From contig NZ_CP034683.1 of the NCBI RefSeq assembly GCF_003990335.1, forward strand, positions 3,889,501-3,953,500: a stretch of DNA of 64,000 nucleotides. The letters run 5' to 3'. Shown piece by piece: positions 28,005 through 38,373 of the stretch; position 1 is the first letter of the stretch; every line of letters starts with the position of its first letter. Under the pieces are notes generated by a model. It worked only from the letters and a program-made list of their open reading frames with translations. It searched no databases and was not told the DNA's origin. The stretch is from Rheinheimera mangrovi. GTDB lineage: Bacteria > Pseudomonadota > Gammaproteobacteria > Enterobacterales > Alteromonadaceae. Both the position numbers and the translations under genes were made by a program.

Positions 28005-29066
28005 ATGAAACTAAGTACTAGCGCAATTGCCATCATGGCAACTTTAATTTCGACAGCTGCTTTAGCAGATAGTTCAAAACCTTTAGTCACTGATCGTGCA
28101 TACGGCTCTGTGTTTGGTGAATACTATCTCCCTGACACCGATAAAACTGAATCAGTTGAGTGGGCATATGCCGATAAAGGCTGGGGCTACGGCGTTGAGT
28201 TAGGTTATAACCTGAACGAAACTTGGGCTTTACGTCTGGAATACGCTAAACAGCGTTTAGAGCAATTAACTACCGACAATAAAATCGATGGTGAGCGTAT
28301 TGGTTTGGACGTGTTATACAGCGTTCCAGGCACCGGTATGTACCTTCTGGGTGGTTTGAAAAACCTGGATATCGAGACTGTTGATGATACGACCGCTCTA
28401 AACGTGGGTGTAGGTTACCGTCAATATTTAAATGATCGCGTGTCTCTGTTCGGTGAGATGAACCGCTTTCAGGGTATTAGCGACAGCTTCGCCGATGCCA
28501 ACATTAAGTTAGGTATGTCAGTACTGTTTGGTGATGCTCCTGTTGTAGCAGAACCAACTCCAGCTCCAGAGCCAGTAGCTCCTGTTGTTGTAGTTGCTGA
28601 TAGTGACAAGGATGGCGTACCGGATTCAAGCGATCTGTGTCCAGGCACTCCTTCTACCGACAAAGTAGATGCAACTGGCTGTTCAATCTTCACTGAAAAA
28701 GAAGTGAATTTCACTTTAAAAGCTCAGTTTGCTAATGACTCAGCTGAAATCAAACCTGAATACAGATCAGAAATCGCTGACTTAGCGGCTTTCTTAAAAC
28801 GTTTCCCTGGTACCGATGTTGAAATCGGTGGTCATGCTTCAAACGTAGGTACTGCAGCATACAACCTGAAGCTATCAGAGCGTCGTGCTGATGCAGTGGC
28901 TAAAGTATTGTTAAACGAGCACGGTATCAGTGCAAATCGTGTAACAGCAAAAGGTTACGGTATTTCACGTCCGAAAGTTGAAGGTAATACTCCAGCTGCT
29001 CACGCTGCTAACCGCCGCATTGAAGCTGTTGTAACTGCAACTATCAAAGAAAAAGTAGAGCGTTAA
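28005..29066 (+). CDS. OmpA-family outer membrane porin
   Basis: An outer-membrane protein of 353 aa. It has a signal peptide (about 1-21, ending ALA), an N-terminal 8-stranded barrel (about 30-175), a proline/valine linker and a calcium-binding thrombospondin type 3-like repeat (DSDKDGVPDSSDLCPGTP from D199). A C-terminal OmpA/MotB peptidoglycan-binding domain (about 235-345) contains ANDSAEIKPE, GHASNVGTAAYNLKLSERRA and ANRRIEAVV. AGGAGATATGG precedes the ATG. It probably links the outer membrane to peptidoglycan. It has its own terminator at 29081 and lies between rluA and djlA, a position where E. coli has no such gene. The 184-base upstream region presumably holds its promoter. Confidence 0.93.
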   Translation: MKLSTSAIAIMATLISTAALADSSKPLVTDRAYGSVFGEYYLPDTDKTESVEWAYADKGWGYGVELGYNLNETWALRLEYAKQRLEQLTTDNKIDGERIGLDVLYSVPGTGMYLLGGLKNLDIETVDDTTALNVGVGYRQYLNDRVSLFGEMNRFQGISDSFADANIKLGMSVLFGDAPVVAEPTPAPEPVAPVVVVADSDKDGVPDSSDLCPGTPSTDKVDATGCSIFTEKEVNFTLKAQFANDSAEIKPEYRSEIADLAAFLKRFPGTDVEIGGHASNVGTAAYNLKLSERRADAVAKVLLNEHGISANRVTAKGYGISRPKVEGNTPAAHAANRRIEAVVTATIKEKVER

Positions 29067-29080
29067 TCCACTCTGCCTGA

Positions 29081-29106
29081 AAAACCGCCGCAAGGCGGTT
29101 TTTTTA
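29081..29106 (+). terminator. Intrinsic terminator of the OmpA-family gene
   Basis: The stem AAAAACCGCC (29081-29090) and GGCGGTTTTT encloses a GCAA tetraloop and is followed by a T-run. It lies 15 bases after the stop codon. Confidence 0.92.
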
Positions 29107-29199
29107 TGTCTATCACTTCCCTGCCATTGCGTATCTTCGGATAAAGTTTTTCCATGACCTGCCGATACATTTCGTAGACTCCGGCTTTTGAGCTATGCA

Positions 29200-29967
29200 A
29201 TGCAATCGAAAATTTTAGCGATGATAGTGTTACTAAGCTTAGGTACTCAAGCCTCAGAACCCGTGCCTATGGAAGATTGGTACAAAGCTGATTTAAGTTG
29301 GCAAATGCCTGCGGATGAAATCACTGAGTTATTGGCTGGAGACAAAAGTTTTCTGGCACTAAAAAGGTCAGCATTTACCGCAAAAGTAAAAGGCACTATT
29401 TTATTTATCCCGGACTGGTCACAACATGCTGCCAGCCCTAAATATCTGAATTTACTTCGAAAAGAGTTTAACGACTATGGCTGGGATACTTTAGCTATCG
29501 CAGTACCTGATGCTCCTTTTAATGACGACATAGCTAGCCTGGAAAACTATAGAGAACAGTTACAACAACGTATCGAAGTGGCGATGACGAGCGCCATGAC
29601 GGAAAACACTACTGTGATTGTTGTGGCCCAGGGCAGCAGTGCGGCATTCATCAGCCAACTGTATGCGGACAAAAAGCTACAGGAACCTCAATCTCTTATT
29701 TTGCTGGAAGCATATTTACCCGCGGCAGAACAACAACGCAGCTTGCCTTTAGCTATAGCCAAGCAACAGGTTCCCACTTTAGATCTGATGCAGCAGCAAG
29801 GTAATCAGCAAGTTGCTGCCCAATGGCAATTGAGAAAACAATTGGCAAAACAACAACAAAAGCTATTATACCGTCAGCGCGAAATCAGCGGACTTGTAGC
29901 GCAGGCCGAAACCCAACAGCGGGTATTTAAAGAAATTTATGGCTGGTTAAGTTACCAAGGCTATTAA
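29200..29967 (+). CDS. DUF3530-like alpha/beta-hydrolase-fold exported protein
   Basis: An exported protein of about 255 aa. It has a signal peptide (MQSKILAMIVLLSLGTQA) and then a domain resembling DUF3530, an alpha/beta-hydrolase-like family. TILFIPDWSQHA begins the fold and VIVVAQGSSAAFISQ stands where the nucleophile elbow (G-x-S-x-G) would be, here GSSAA, so the motif is imperfect. The C-terminal third is a glutamine-rich helix (about 205-245). I chose the ATG at 29200. A TTG four codons earlier (29188) is possible, and no strong ribosome site is visible for either. Substrate and activity are unknown. Confidence 0.75.
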   Translation: MQSKILAMIVLLSLGTQASEPVPMEDWYKADLSWQMPADEITELLAGDKSFLALKRSAFTAKVKGTILFIPDWSQHAASPKYLNLLRKEFNDYGWDTLAIAVPDAPFNDDIASLENYREQLQQRIEVAMTSAMTENTTVIVVAQGSSAAFISQLYADKKLQEPQSLILLEAYLPAAEQQRSLPLAIAKQQVPTLDLMQQQGNQQVAAQWQLRKQLAKQQQKLLYRQREISGLVAQAETQQRVFKEIYGWLSYQGY

Positions 29968-30048
29968 AAATAGCTTTTCCACAGCAAAAAACTTATTACA
30001 CTGTGCAGCATCAGTTTTCCTGTAACTCTGGGCCGGAGAAGCCAAACC

Positions 30049-30393
30049 ATGTCGCCTTTGATCCAAACCGTATTGTTGCTGACAGCAAGCAATATCTTTA
30101 TGACCTTTGCATGGTATGGGCACTTAAAGCACTTTAAAGGCTCAGCCTTGTACATAGCCATTGCTGTGTCCTGGGGTATAGCTTTATTTGAATATATGTT
30201 GATGGTACCAGCGAACCGGATAGGCCATCAGGTGCTGAGTCTGGCTCAACTGAAGATTTTGCAGGAAGTGATTACCTTAAGTGTGTTTATTCCATTCGCC
30301 GTTTTCTATATGAGAGAACCTTTTAAGTGGAATTATGTTTATGCGGGATTGTGCCTGATGGGTGCAGTGTATTTTATGTTTTTCCGCGACTAA
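30049..30393 (+). CDS. DUF486 (DMT-like) small membrane protein
   Basis: A 114-aa inner-membrane protein with four predicted helices (about 5-23, 32-50, 66-85, 95-112), matching the DUF486 family in the drug/metabolite transporter superfamily. SNIFMTFAWYGHLK and QEVITLSVFIPFAVFYMREP are typical. Substrate unknown. A GGAG-containing ribosome site precedes the ATG. Its stop overlaps the djlA stop by 4 bases (convergent). Confidence 0.9.
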   Translation: MSPLIQTVLLLTASNIFMTFAWYGHLKHFKGSALYIAIAVSWGIALFEYMLMVPANRIGHQVLSLAQLKILQEVITLSVFIPFAVFYMREPFKWNYVYAGLCLMGAVYFMFFRD

Positions 30394-31190
30394 CCCCTCT
30401 GTTTACGAATTAACTCATAAGCAGCTTGAATATCCTGAGTTTTTTGTTTGGCAACATCCATCAGCTCAGGCGGCAGGCCTTGCGACATCAGCTTGTCAGG
30501 ATGATGCTGTGCCATCAGCTTTTTGTAGGCCTTTTTTAATTGAGCTTCAGAGCTGTTGGAGTTAACACCTAAAATTTTATAAGCATCTGTTAAACGGTTT
30601 GCTGCATCAACAGTTCCGCTGTGACTACTTTTGGCAAACCGGGCTTCCGCTTCATAACGGCTGACCATGTGTTCAAACTGAGTCGCATTTATCCCTAAAG
30701 CCGACGCGACTTGCGTCAGTATCTTTTGTTCTGCACTGCTTAAATGTAAATCGACATAAGCTGTACTGATTTGAATCTCAAGAAACATCAGTAACAGATC
30801 CGGCCTGGATCTGTAGGCAGATTTAAATTCCGCTAACTGCTCTAATAAAGGGAAATCCGTCTGTTTACCGTCACGAAAAGCAGCCTGAGCTTCTTGTTTT
30901 TGCACAGTAGTTAAACCAAGTTGCTCCATAAACACAGTCGCTTGCTGAATATGAGATTTGGTCACTACACCATTAGATTTAGCGATATGCCCCATGACGG
31001 CAAAAGTGTTGTAACGAAAAATTCCCTGAGCTTCCGATTTATCGCGGGAAAAACCATTAAAACCACCACGACTGGCGAAGGCACCACCATAAGACTTATC
31101 AAACCAATGGCCAATCAATAAACCGATAAACAACCCCGGAATTTTCAGCAACGCCATGCCAAACAAAGCTCCGAGAATCTTACCCCACAT
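30390..31190 (-). CDS. djlA: Membrane-anchored co-chaperone DjlA
   Basis: DjlA is a type III J-domain protein anchored in the inner membrane that stimulates DnaK. This 266-aa protein has an N-terminal helix (about 7-28), a TerB-like central domain (about 55-175), and a C-terminal J domain starting at DAYKILGVNSNSSEAQLKKAY with the HPD motif in QHHPDKL. Its start overlaps the end of murU by 11 bases, so amgK-murU-djlA form one operon. djlA next to lptD is conserved in E. coli, where the sugar-recycling genes are absent. Confidence 0.95.
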   Translation of the reverse strand: MWGKILGALFGMALLKIPGLFIGLLIGHWFDKSYGGAFASRGGFNGFSRDKSEAQGIFRYNTFAVMGHIAKSNGVVTKSHIQQATVFMEQLGLTTVQKQEAQAAFRDGKQTDFPLLEQLAEFKSAYRSRPDLLLMFLEIQISTAYVDLHLSSAEQKILTQVASALGINATQFEHMVSRYEAEARFAKSSHSGTVDAANRLTDAYKILGVNSNSSEAQLKKAYKKLMAQHHPDKLMSQGLPPELMDVAKQKTQDIQAAYELIRKQRG

Positions 31191-31863
31191 ATTCAGACTC
31201 CAATAGAAGTGACAACTCGCTCAGCCTTTGCGCAGTGCCTATATCATGCCAGACTCCCTGATACAGTTCTGCTGTCACTTTGCCCTGCTGCATAGCCTCT
31301 CGCAAAAAAGGGGCTAATTTTTGCTTGCCTGCAGGCACCGAGCTAAAAAACTCAGGACGGTAGACGGCAATACCACTGAAAGTAAAACATTGTTGAGCTG
31401 CGGCTAAAGCATAACCTGTGGCACTGATGCCAAAATCTCCGGCGGGATGCTGCACAGGGTTCGGTACAAGTACCAGATGAGCCAGGCTATCCGCCGCCAA
31501 TTTCCCTGCAAGCTGTTGATATGGGTAATCGCTGAAAACGTCGCCGTTCACTACAACAAAAGGTGCATCGCCCAATAATGGTAAGGCTTTTCTTATCCCT
31601 CCGGCCGTTTCAAGACCTTCAGCACCTTCATCCGAGTAACTGATGTTCACACCAAACTGTTCCCCCGTGCCCAAATGTTGAGGCAACAGGTGTCCCAGCC
31701 ATGCATAATTGATGACAATATCGTGCAGCCCTGCGACAGCAAGAGCCTCAAGGTGATATTGGATCAATGGCTTACCAGCAACAGCCAACAAAGGTTTAGG
31801 TAACAAATCAGTTAAAGGGCGCATACGCTCCCCCCTTCCGGCAGCCAGGATCATTGCTTTCAT
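31180..31863 (-). CDS. murU: N-acetylmuramate alpha-1-phosphate uridylyltransferase MurU
   Basis: A cytoplasmic nucleotidyltransferase of 227 aa. In Pseudomonas, MurU converts MurNAc-alpha-1-phosphate and UTP to UDP-MurNAc, bypassing de novo synthesis and its fosfomycin-sensitive step. Visible motifs are MILAAGRGERMRPLTDLLPK at the N-terminus (nucleotide binding), VAGKPLIQYHLEAL, and VVVNGDVFSD with the metal-binding aspartate. It sits one base after amgK, its pathway partner, and overlaps djlA. The same amgK-murU arrangement beside lptD is known in Pseudomonas, supporting the assignment over a generic sugar-nucleotide transferase. Confidence 0.93.
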   Translation of the reverse strand: MKAMILAAGRGERMRPLTDLLPKPLLAVAGKPLIQYHLEALAVAGLHDIVINYAWLGHLLPQHLGTGEQFGVNISYSDEGAEGLETAGGIRKALPLLGDAPFVVVNGDVFSDYPYQQLAGKLAADSLAHLVLVPNPVQHPAGDFGISATGYALAAAQQCFTFSGIAVYRPEFFSSVPAGKQKLAPFLREAMQQGKVTAELYQGVWHDIGTAQRLSELSLLLESEYVG

Positions 31864-31864
31864 A

Positions 31865-32866
31865 TCAGCCCCTCACCTCCAGCGCTGGTTGTACTTTTTG
31901 TTTTAACCACAAATCCAGTTCATGTAGCTGTGGGTAACGCGATGTCACCTCAAGAACATAGTCAAAGACCCGAGGTAAATCAGCAAGATAACCTGCTTTC
32001 CCATCTCGGTGATATAGGCGGCAGAAAATACCACAGACTTTAATATGTCGTTGTAACCCCATCCAATCAAACCACAGTTGGAACTGTTCGGGGCTTATAT
32101 CCAGCGGTAATTGTGCTTGAGCTCTGAGGCTTTGATACAACTCATGACTGAATACCTGCACCAGCTCAGCAGGCCATTTGATATAACAATCTTTAAGCAA
32201 AGACACAGCGTCATAAGTGACAGGGCCTGTCACCACATCTTGAAAATCGATGACTGCTAAATCGCCATTAGGTTGCAGCATTAAATTACGGGAATGGTAA
32301 TCCCTGTGCATACCAGCCTGAGGCTGCTGCAATGCGGTGTCAGCCAGCAGCAGAAAATGCCGCAGCAACATGGCTTGTTCTTGTTCATTGAGCGTTAGCT
32401 TCAGGTGCTGAAGCACAAACCAATCAATAAATATCTGCATTTCACGCAGTAAAAAGGCCTGGTCAAATACCGGCAACGCCCCTGCACTGGTCGAGCTGAT
32501 AGTGCGAACTTTAGTTAATTCTGCCAATGCCTGATGATAAAATGCCGTGACTGTCTGCTCCGTCAGTTTGGACAGCAACAAGGTATCGCCTAAATCACTC
32601 AGCAGTAGCAACCCAAGAGGTATGTCCTGCGCAATAATTTGCGGAACCAGTAAACCCGCCTGAACAAATGCTTGTTGGGTTGCAACAAAGCGACTGCAAT
32701 CCTCTGCAGGAGTGGGAGCATCCATTAAAATGTAGCTTTTTTTGGCTATAGAGAAACGAAAATAACGCCTGAAACTAGCATCTCCCGTGATCGGAACCAG
32801 CTGAATGGCTTCCCCAGGAAAACAAGCCGTTAAAAAACTTTGAATTAACTGCATTCGAGCTGGCAC
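31865..32866 (-). CDS. amgK: N-acetylmuramate/N-acetylglucosamine anomeric kinase AmgK
   Basis: An aminoglycoside phosphotransferase-fold kinase of 333 aa. AmgK phosphorylates MurNAc (and GlcNAc) at the anomeric position, supplying MurU in peptidoglycan recycling. Visible features are TGDASFRRYFRF near the N-terminus, YILMDAPTPAEDC, the catalytic loop MHRDYHSRNLML and VIDFQDVVTGPVTYDAVSLL with the metal-binding aspartate. It is first in the operon amgK-murU-djlA and divergent from lptD, with 129 bases between the starts. Confidence 0.93.
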   Translation of the reverse strand: MPARMQLIQSFLTACFPGEAIQLVPITGDASFRRYFRFSIAKKSYILMDAPTPAEDCSRFVATQQAFVQAGLLVPQIIAQDIPLGLLLLSDLGDTLLLSKLTEQTVTAFYHQALAELTKVRTISSTSAGALPVFDQAFLLREMQIFIDWFVLQHLKLTLNEQEQAMLLRHFLLLADTALQQPQAGMHRDYHSRNLMLQPNGDLAVIDFQDVVTGPVTYDAVSLLKDCYIKWPAELVQVFSHELYQSLRAQAQLPLDISPEQFQLWFDWMGLQRHIKVCGIFCRLYHRDGKAGYLADLPRVFDYVLEVTSRYPQLHELDLWLKQKVQPALEVRG

Positions 32867-32995
32867 TTCATTCCCCTCATCAGGTCAAAGCCAGCACTAT
32901 AACGGATTAGCAGGATCCGGAAAATTGATTTATTATAGCTCGCTCGGTGTTCTGTTAGTTTTCACCTGTTTCACGTATTGTACTAAGTAGGTTGC

Positions 32996-35269
32996 ATGAC
33001 TCATTCTCTGATCTATCGCCTTATTATCATGGCGCTTGGTATTCCCTATCTTGCCCATGCAGAAGAGCAAACACCTCAACCTATCCGGCAATGTTATAGC
33101 GCTATTGAAATGCCTGCAAAGCTGAGTCAGCTGTCAGCAGAAGATAACAGGCTACAAATTTTATCAGACCGTATTCGCATGATGCGCGACCAAACTGCAT
33201 TGTTTGACGGCAATATAGAAATCCTTTATCGCAATACCATGCTAAACGCAGCAAATGCCAGAGTCAGCCAAAAAGAACAAACTTTAGTGGCCAGTGGCGG
33301 TATTCAGTATTACAGCCCTGATTTAAAGGTCAGCAGTAGTAAATTCAGTGCCCAGTTAAAGGAAGATAAAGCAGTACTGAGTGAAGCCAATTATCAACTG
33401 GTTAGTCAGTCTGGTCGTGGCTATGCCAAAGAAATGAGTGCGTTTAATAAGCAAATTAATTTATCAGCTGCAAGTTTTACTACCTGCCCTGAAACTGACA
33501 GCAGTTGGGCGCTGCACGCTGATAAAATTAATATCAATGCCGACGATGGCTGGGGCGAAGCCTGGCATTCTGTGATTAAAATCCAGGACGTACCTATTTT
33601 GTATTTGCCTTATATGACCTTCCCCGTCAGTGACAAACGTAAAAGTGGTTTATTGTTTCCAAAGATTGGCAGCTCGCAAAAATTAGGTGTTGATTTAGAA
33701 ACACCTTATTACCTGAATCTGGCAGAAAATTACGATGCCACCATAAGCCCACGCTTTATGAGTAAAAGGGGTGCCCAGCTCAATACAGAGTTCCGTTATC
33801 TCACCGAAGAGCATAATGGCCTGCTACAACTGGAAATTTTACCTGATGACAACGATAAACCCGCAGGTTTTGGCAGTCGCTATTTAACGCATTTCAGTCA
33901 TAGCGGTGAGTTGTCGGATCGGTGGCGTGCCAGTGTGGATTTTACAGACGTCAGTGACGATGCTTATTTATCTGAACTGGGCTCAGATTACAGCAATCAA
34001 AGTGACACTCAGCTATACCGTCAGGCCAGTCTGAACTACTTCGGGGATTACCTGAATTCAGAAATTCGTTTGCAAGGGTTTGAAATTCTCGGCAATTACT
34101 CGCCGTCTTACGCAGCCTTACCCCAAGTTGATCTTAGCTCCGCCGCACCTTTGGATTTAGCAGCTGGCTTTGAATTTAACTGGCACAGTCAATATGCTCA
34201 TTTTCGCAATGATGCCGCAGTCATAAACAGTGCTGATCGTTTGCATCTTGAACCCAGCATCCGCTGGCCTTTAATCACTCCGGCGATGGAACTGGTTGCA
34301 GAAACCAGCTTGTTGCATACCCGCTATCAGCAAAATACTGATCAAAACACCTTGTTGGTTCAGGAAGAAACCAACAGAACTCTGCCAAAAATTCAGATCA
34401 ACGCCAAACTGAATATGGAACGGGAACTGGCATGGGATAATGCGGATTCTCTGCAAACATTTGAGCCACAAATACAATACCTTTATATCCCCTATCGTGA
34501 TCAGTCAGACATCGGCTTGTATGACACGGCTCGGTTACAGGACGACTATTATGGTTTATTCCGCGAAAACAGATTCTCAGGTTTAGACAGAATTGCAGAT
34601 ACAAACCAGCTGACCATTGGCTGGACCACCCGCCTGTATGATTCGGAAGATACTGAGCTATTTCGTTTCAGTCTGGGGCAAATCGTATTTTTAGATGATC
34701 CGGAACCTATAGATAATTCATTACTCGATACAAAACAGCCTGCAGACTCTGTACTTGCCTCTGAGCTGTTATGGAACTGGAGCAAAGGTTGGTACTTAAA
34801 TACCGCATTGCAGTATGACTCCAGCAATGAACGCATGGTAAAAAGCAATGTCACGCTGGATTACATTGCAGACGATAAAAGCCTGATCCAATTGAACCAT
34901 CGTTACAGTCGTGAAGTCTCAGACTACGAAATTGCACAGGTCGGTTTTTTAGCCACTACGCCTATCGATGATAAATGGAAACTGATTGCCAGTTATTATC
35001 GTGACATCAACAAGCATCATATGATAGAAGCTAACTTTGGTTTGCAATATGAATCCTGTTGTTGGGCAATTCGTGTGGTTGCCAAGCGCCAAATTAACAC
35101 CAACCTTGAATTGGCACTGAATGATTTGTCACAACCACCAACTTTTGATAACGGTATAGCCGTACAATTTGTATTAAAAGGTTTTGGTGAAGGGGCTGGT
35201 TTCTCAGTCAACGACATGTTATCGAACGGAATTTTTGGTTATAGACGCCCATATTTACTAAATAATTAA
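32996..35269 (+). CDS. lptD: LPS-assembly outer membrane protein LptD
   Basis: This essential outer-membrane barrel, with LptE, inserts lipopolysaccharide into the outer leaflet. It is 757 aa with a signal peptide (about 1-22, ending AHA), an N-terminal OstA/LptA-like jellyroll domain (about 50-200) and a large barrel. Four cysteines, C33, C164 and the adjacent pair C688-C689, match the two disulfide bonds that control LptD assembly in E. coli. It is first of the run lptD-surA-pdxA-rsmA-apaG-apaH. surA, encoding a chaperone for LptD itself, starts 11 bases later. Confidence 0.97.
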   Translation: MTHSLIYRLIIMALGIPYLAHAEEQTPQPIRQCYSAIEMPAKLSQLSAEDNRLQILSDRIRMMRDQTALFDGNIEILYRNTMLNAANARVSQKEQTLVASGGIQYYSPDLKVSSSKFSAQLKEDKAVLSEANYQLVSQSGRGYAKEMSAFNKQINLSAASFTTCPETDSSWALHADKININADDGWGEAWHSVIKIQDVPILYLPYMTFPVSDKRKSGLLFPKIGSSQKLGVDLETPYYLNLAENYDATISPRFMSKRGAQLNTEFRYLTEEHNGLLQLEILPDDNDKPAGFGSRYLTHFSHSGELSDRWRASVDFTDVSDDAYLSELGSDYSNQSDTQLYRQASLNYFGDYLNSEIRLQGFEILGNYSPSYAALPQVDLSSAAPLDLAAGFEFNWHSQYAHFRNDAAVINSADRLHLEPSIRWPLITPAMELVAETSLLHTRYQQNTDQNTLLVQEETNRTLPKIQINAKLNMERELAWDNADSLQTFEPQIQYLYIPYRDQSDIGLYDTARLQDDYYGLFRENRFSGLDRIADTNQLTIGWTTRLYDSEDTELFRFSLGQIVFLDDPEPIDNSLLDTKQPADSVLASELLWNWSKGWYLNTALQYDSSNERMVKSNVTLDYIADDKSLIQLNHRYSREVSDYEIAQVGFLATTPIDDKWKLIASYYRDINKHHMIEANFGLQYESCCWAIRVVAKRQINTNLELALNDLSQPPTFDNGIAVQFVLKGFGEGAGFSVNDMLSNGIFGYRRPYLLNN

Positions 35270-35280
35270 TGTAGGAACCT

Positions 35281-36573
35281 ATGAAGTTACAACTTTTGAT
35301 TGCCAGCTCTGTGGCCGCATTTCTGGCCTTTTCGAGCCAGGCGGCAGAACAAAAGATCGACGGTGTTGCAGCGATCGTCAACAACGGTGTCGTATTGGAT
35401 AGCGAAGTGACAGATATGGTCGATAAGGTGAAGCGTAATGCGCAAAGCCAGGGTCAGACCTTACCTTCAGACCGTGCCTTACGAACTCAAGCACTTGAGC
35501 GCTTGATCAGCAACAGTTTACAGATGCAGATGGCAAAACGTATGGGCCTGCAGATTACCGATCCACAACTGGATCAGGCGCTGGAAAACGTTGCCCGCGG
35601 TGAAAACCTGACTATGGAACAATTTCGCCAGCGCATAGTGGAAGAAGAAGGTGATTATCAGCAGTTCCGTGAACGTTTCCGCGAAGAAATCACCACAGGT
35701 GAAGTGTTACGTTCAAATGTGCAACGCCGTATCTACATCAGCCCACAGGAAATAGACAGCCTGATGAAAGTGATGGAAGAACAAGGGGCTTCTAATGAGC
35801 AATACAATATTGGTCATATTCTGATTTCCATTCCAAACCAGGCCAGCACAGAAGAAATTACTGAAGCAAAAGATCGTGCGGATAAAGTAATGAGTTTGTT
35901 GCGCGAAGGCAGTGATTTCAAGAAAATCGCTATTGCCTCTTCTTCAGATAGCACAGCCTTAGATGGCGGTGATATGGGTTGGATGAATATCAACGAAATG
36001 CCAACGCTGTTCTCTGATGCTATTCGTGGTAAGAAAAAGACCGACATGATTGGGCCTTTACGCTCTGGCGCTGGTTTCCATATTTTGACGATTTTTGATA
36101 TTCGTGGCGCGAATGTTGCCGAACTGAACGAAGTGAAATCACGTCACGTATTAATTAAGCCGTCTATTATCATGAGTGAAGAAAAAGCCCGTGACACCTT
36201 AAAGCAGTTTGTTACCGACTTTAAAGCTGGTAAAGCTGATTTTGCCGAATTTGCCAGCGCAAACTCTGAAGATCCTGGTTCTAAGTTAAAAGGTGGTGAT
36301 TTGGGTTGGGCGGATCCGGCCATGTATGTACCGGCCTTCCGCGATACCTTAAACAAGCTGCAATTGCAGGAAATCAGTGAGCCTTTCCGTACTGAGCATG
36401 GCTGGCACGTTGTACAGTTATTGGAAAAACGTGTTGTTGACATGACTGCAGAGAAAAAACAGGATCAAGTGTACCGTATGCTGTTTAACCGCCGTTTTAA
36501 TGAAGAGCAAGCCAACTTCCTGCGCGAATTACGTGATCAGGCATTTGTTGAAGTGTTGGCGGAAACTGAATGA
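35281..36573 (+). CDS. surA: Periplasmic chaperone/peptidyl-prolyl isomerase SurA
   Basis: SurA escorts unfolded outer-membrane proteins, including LptD, through the periplasm to BAM. The 430-aa protein has a signal peptide (about 1-21, ending SQA), an N-terminal chaperone domain (about 25-165), and two parvulin PpiC domains (about 175-275 and 285-385; the second has GGDLGWADP). A C-terminal helix follows. GTAGGA lies upstream of the ATG. Its stop overlaps the pdxA start (ATGA), indicating coupled translation. Confidence 0.97.
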   Translation: MKLQLLIASSVAAFLAFSSQAAEQKIDGVAAIVNNGVVLDSEVTDMVDKVKRNAQSQGQTLPSDRALRTQALERLISNSLQMQMAKRMGLQITDPQLDQALENVARGENLTMEQFRQRIVEEEGDYQQFRERFREEITTGEVLRSNVQRRIYISPQEIDSLMKVMEEQGASNEQYNIGHILISIPNQASTEEITEAKDRADKVMSLLREGSDFKKIAIASSSDSTALDGGDMGWMNINEMPTLFSDAIRGKKKTDMIGPLRSGAGFHILTIFDIRGANVAELNEVKSRHVLIKPSIIMSEEKARDTLKQFVTDFKAGKADFAEFASANSEDPGSKLKGGDLGWADPAMYVPAFRDTLNKLQLQEISEPFRTEHGWHVVQLLEKRVVDMTAEKKQDQVYRMLFNRRFNEEQANFLRELRDQAFVEVLAETE

Positions 36574-37568
36574 CATTAAGGATAGCAATCACCCCAGGTG
36601 AACCGGCAGGTATAGGCCCTGATCTGGTGGTGATGTTGGCACAAAAAAACTGGCCAGTGCAGCTCATCGTTTGTGCCAACGCAGAAGTATTGCAACAAAG
36701 AGCGGCAGCGTTAAACCTGCCGCTTCAGCTTTTACCTTATGTGCCTGAGCAACCAGCACAACAGCAACAGGCTGGTACTCTGACTTGCGTGGATTTCGCA
36801 GTAGAGGCTCCTGTGGTAACAGGACAGCTCAATGAAGCTAATGGTCGGTATGTGGTAGACACCTTACGATATGTCGGCGAAAAGGCCATGTCAGGTGAAT
36901 TTGATGCCATAGTTACGGGGCCGGTGCACAAAGGTATTATTAATAAAGCTGGCATCCCCTTTAGTGGTCATACCGAATATTTTGCTCACCTGTCTAACAC
37001 TCCTTATGTGGTGATGATGCTGGCCACTGAAGGTCTGCGTGTTGCACTGGCAACTACTCATATTCCATTGGCCTATGTCGCTAAAGCCATCACAAAAGAG
37101 CGCTTACACAAAGTCATTACAGTGCTGCACCACGACTTGCGACACAAATTCGCGATCGAGTCCCCTGTTATTTATGTCTGTGGGCTAAATCCACACGCTG
37201 GAGAGGATGGGCATCTGGGCCGCGAAGAAATAGATATCATCAGCCCGGCTTTAGAAGAATTACGTTTACAAGGCATGGATCTGGTCGGCCCATTACCTGC
37301 CGATACTTTGTTTCAGGCTAAATATCTGGAGCATGCCGATGCCGTCTTAGCTATGTATCATGATCAGGGCTTGCCTGTATTGAAACATAAAGGCTTTGGG
37401 CGGTCAGTGAATATCAGTTTGGGCTTACCTTTAATAAGAACATCAGTCGACCATGGTACTGCGCTGGATTTAGCTGGCACAGGAAAGGCCGATCCCGGCA
37501 GTTTATTCCATGCCCTGGAACAAGCCATTTATTTAGCGCAAAGAGCCAAGTTATCACATGACAGATAA
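36570..37568 (+). CDS. pdxA: 4-hydroxythreonine-4-phosphate dehydrogenase PdxA
   Basis: PdxA catalyses an NAD-dependent oxidation in pyridoxal 5'-phosphate biosynthesis. The 332-aa protein starts with [13 protein letters not shown] and carries [21 protein letters not shown] and [13 protein letters not shown], with metal-ligand histidines, and [12 protein letters not shown]. It overlaps surA by 4 bases and rsmA by 11 bases. Confidence 0.97.
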   Translation: MTLRIAITPGEPAGIGPDLVVMLAQKNWPVQLIVCANAEVLQQRAAALNLPLQLLPYVPEQPAQQQQAGTLTCVDFAVEAPVVTGQLNEANGRYVVDTLRYVGEKAMSGEFDAIVTGPVHKGIINKAGIPFSGHTEYFAHLSNTPYVVMMLATEGLRVALATTHIPLAYVAKAITKERLHKVITVLHHDLRHKFAIESPVIYVCGLNPHAGEDGHLGREEIDIISPALEELRLQGMDLVGPLPADTLFQAKYLEHADAVLAMYHDQGLPVLKHKGFGRSVNISLGLPLIRTSVDHGTALDLAGTGKADPGSLFHALEQAIYLAQRAKLSHDR

Positions 37569-38373
37569 AGTACACCTGGGACATACAGCCCGAAAACGTT
37601 TTGGTCAGAACTTCTTACACGATCCTGTAGTGATTGAACGAATAGTTAAAGCCATTAACCCAAAACCAACAGACATACTGGTCGAAATAGGCCCTGGTTT
37701 AGGTGCTATTACAGAACCTGTAGCAGAAAAAGCCGGTCACCTCACTGTGGTTGAATTAGACAGAGATTTGGCGCAGCGTTTGCAGGAACACCCTGTATTG
37801 GCTGATAAATTGACCATACATCAGGCTGATGCGATGAAATTCGATTTCCGTCAGCTGCTGCAACCGGGCAAGAAATTAAAAGTATTCGGTAATTTACCTT
37901 ACAACATCTCTACCCCACTGCTGTTTCACCTGTTTGACTACGCAGACGATATTGAAAACATGCACTTTATGCTGCAAAAGGAAGTGGTGGAGCGTATGAC
38001 TGCAGGTCATGGTTCTAAAACTTATGGCCGTTTATCTGTGATGACTCAGTTTTTCTGTCACGCCATGCCAGTAGTCGAAGTCGGCCCGGGCGCCTTTAAA
38101 CCGGCACCTAAAGTGCATTCTGCTGTGGTGCGTCTGATCCCCAAATCAAGCTCAGAGAGACAGGATGTACCTGTTGCGGTCTTAAACAGAGTCTGTCTGG
38201 AAGCCTTTAACCAGCGCCGTAAAACCTTGCGTAACTGCTTCAGTAACTTTGCAACAGCTGAGCAAATTGTCGAGATGGGTATAGATCCAACTTTACGTCC
38301 CGAGCAATTAAGCGTGGAACAATTTATTGGTATAGCCCGTTGGCTCCATCAACAAGAGCAACAACAGTTATGA
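37558..38373 (+). CDS. rsmA: 16S rRNA dimethyladenosine transferase RsmA (KsgA)
   Basis: RsmA dimethylates A1518 and A1519 of 16S rRNA during late 30S assembly, using S-adenosylmethionine. The 271-aa protein has [11 protein letters not shown] at the N-terminus, the SAM motif [11 protein letters not shown], the catalytic NLPYNIST, and a C-terminal helical domain including [10 protein letters not shown]. Its start overlaps pdxA by 11 bases, and its stop overlaps apaG (ATGA). Confidence 0.97.
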   Translation: MTDKVHLGHTARKRFGQNFLHDPVVIERIVKAINPKPTDILVEIGPGLGAITEPVAEKAGHLTVVELDRDLAQRLQEHPVLADKLTIHQADAMKFDFRQLLQPGKKLKVFGNLPYNISTPLLFHLFDYADDIENMHFMLQKEVVERMTAGHGSKTYGRLSVMTQFFCHAMPVVEVGPGAFKPAPKVHSAVVRLIPKSSSERQDVPVAVLNRVCLEAFNQRRKTLRNCFSNFATAEQIVEMGIDPTLRPEQLSVEQFIGIARWLHQQEQQQL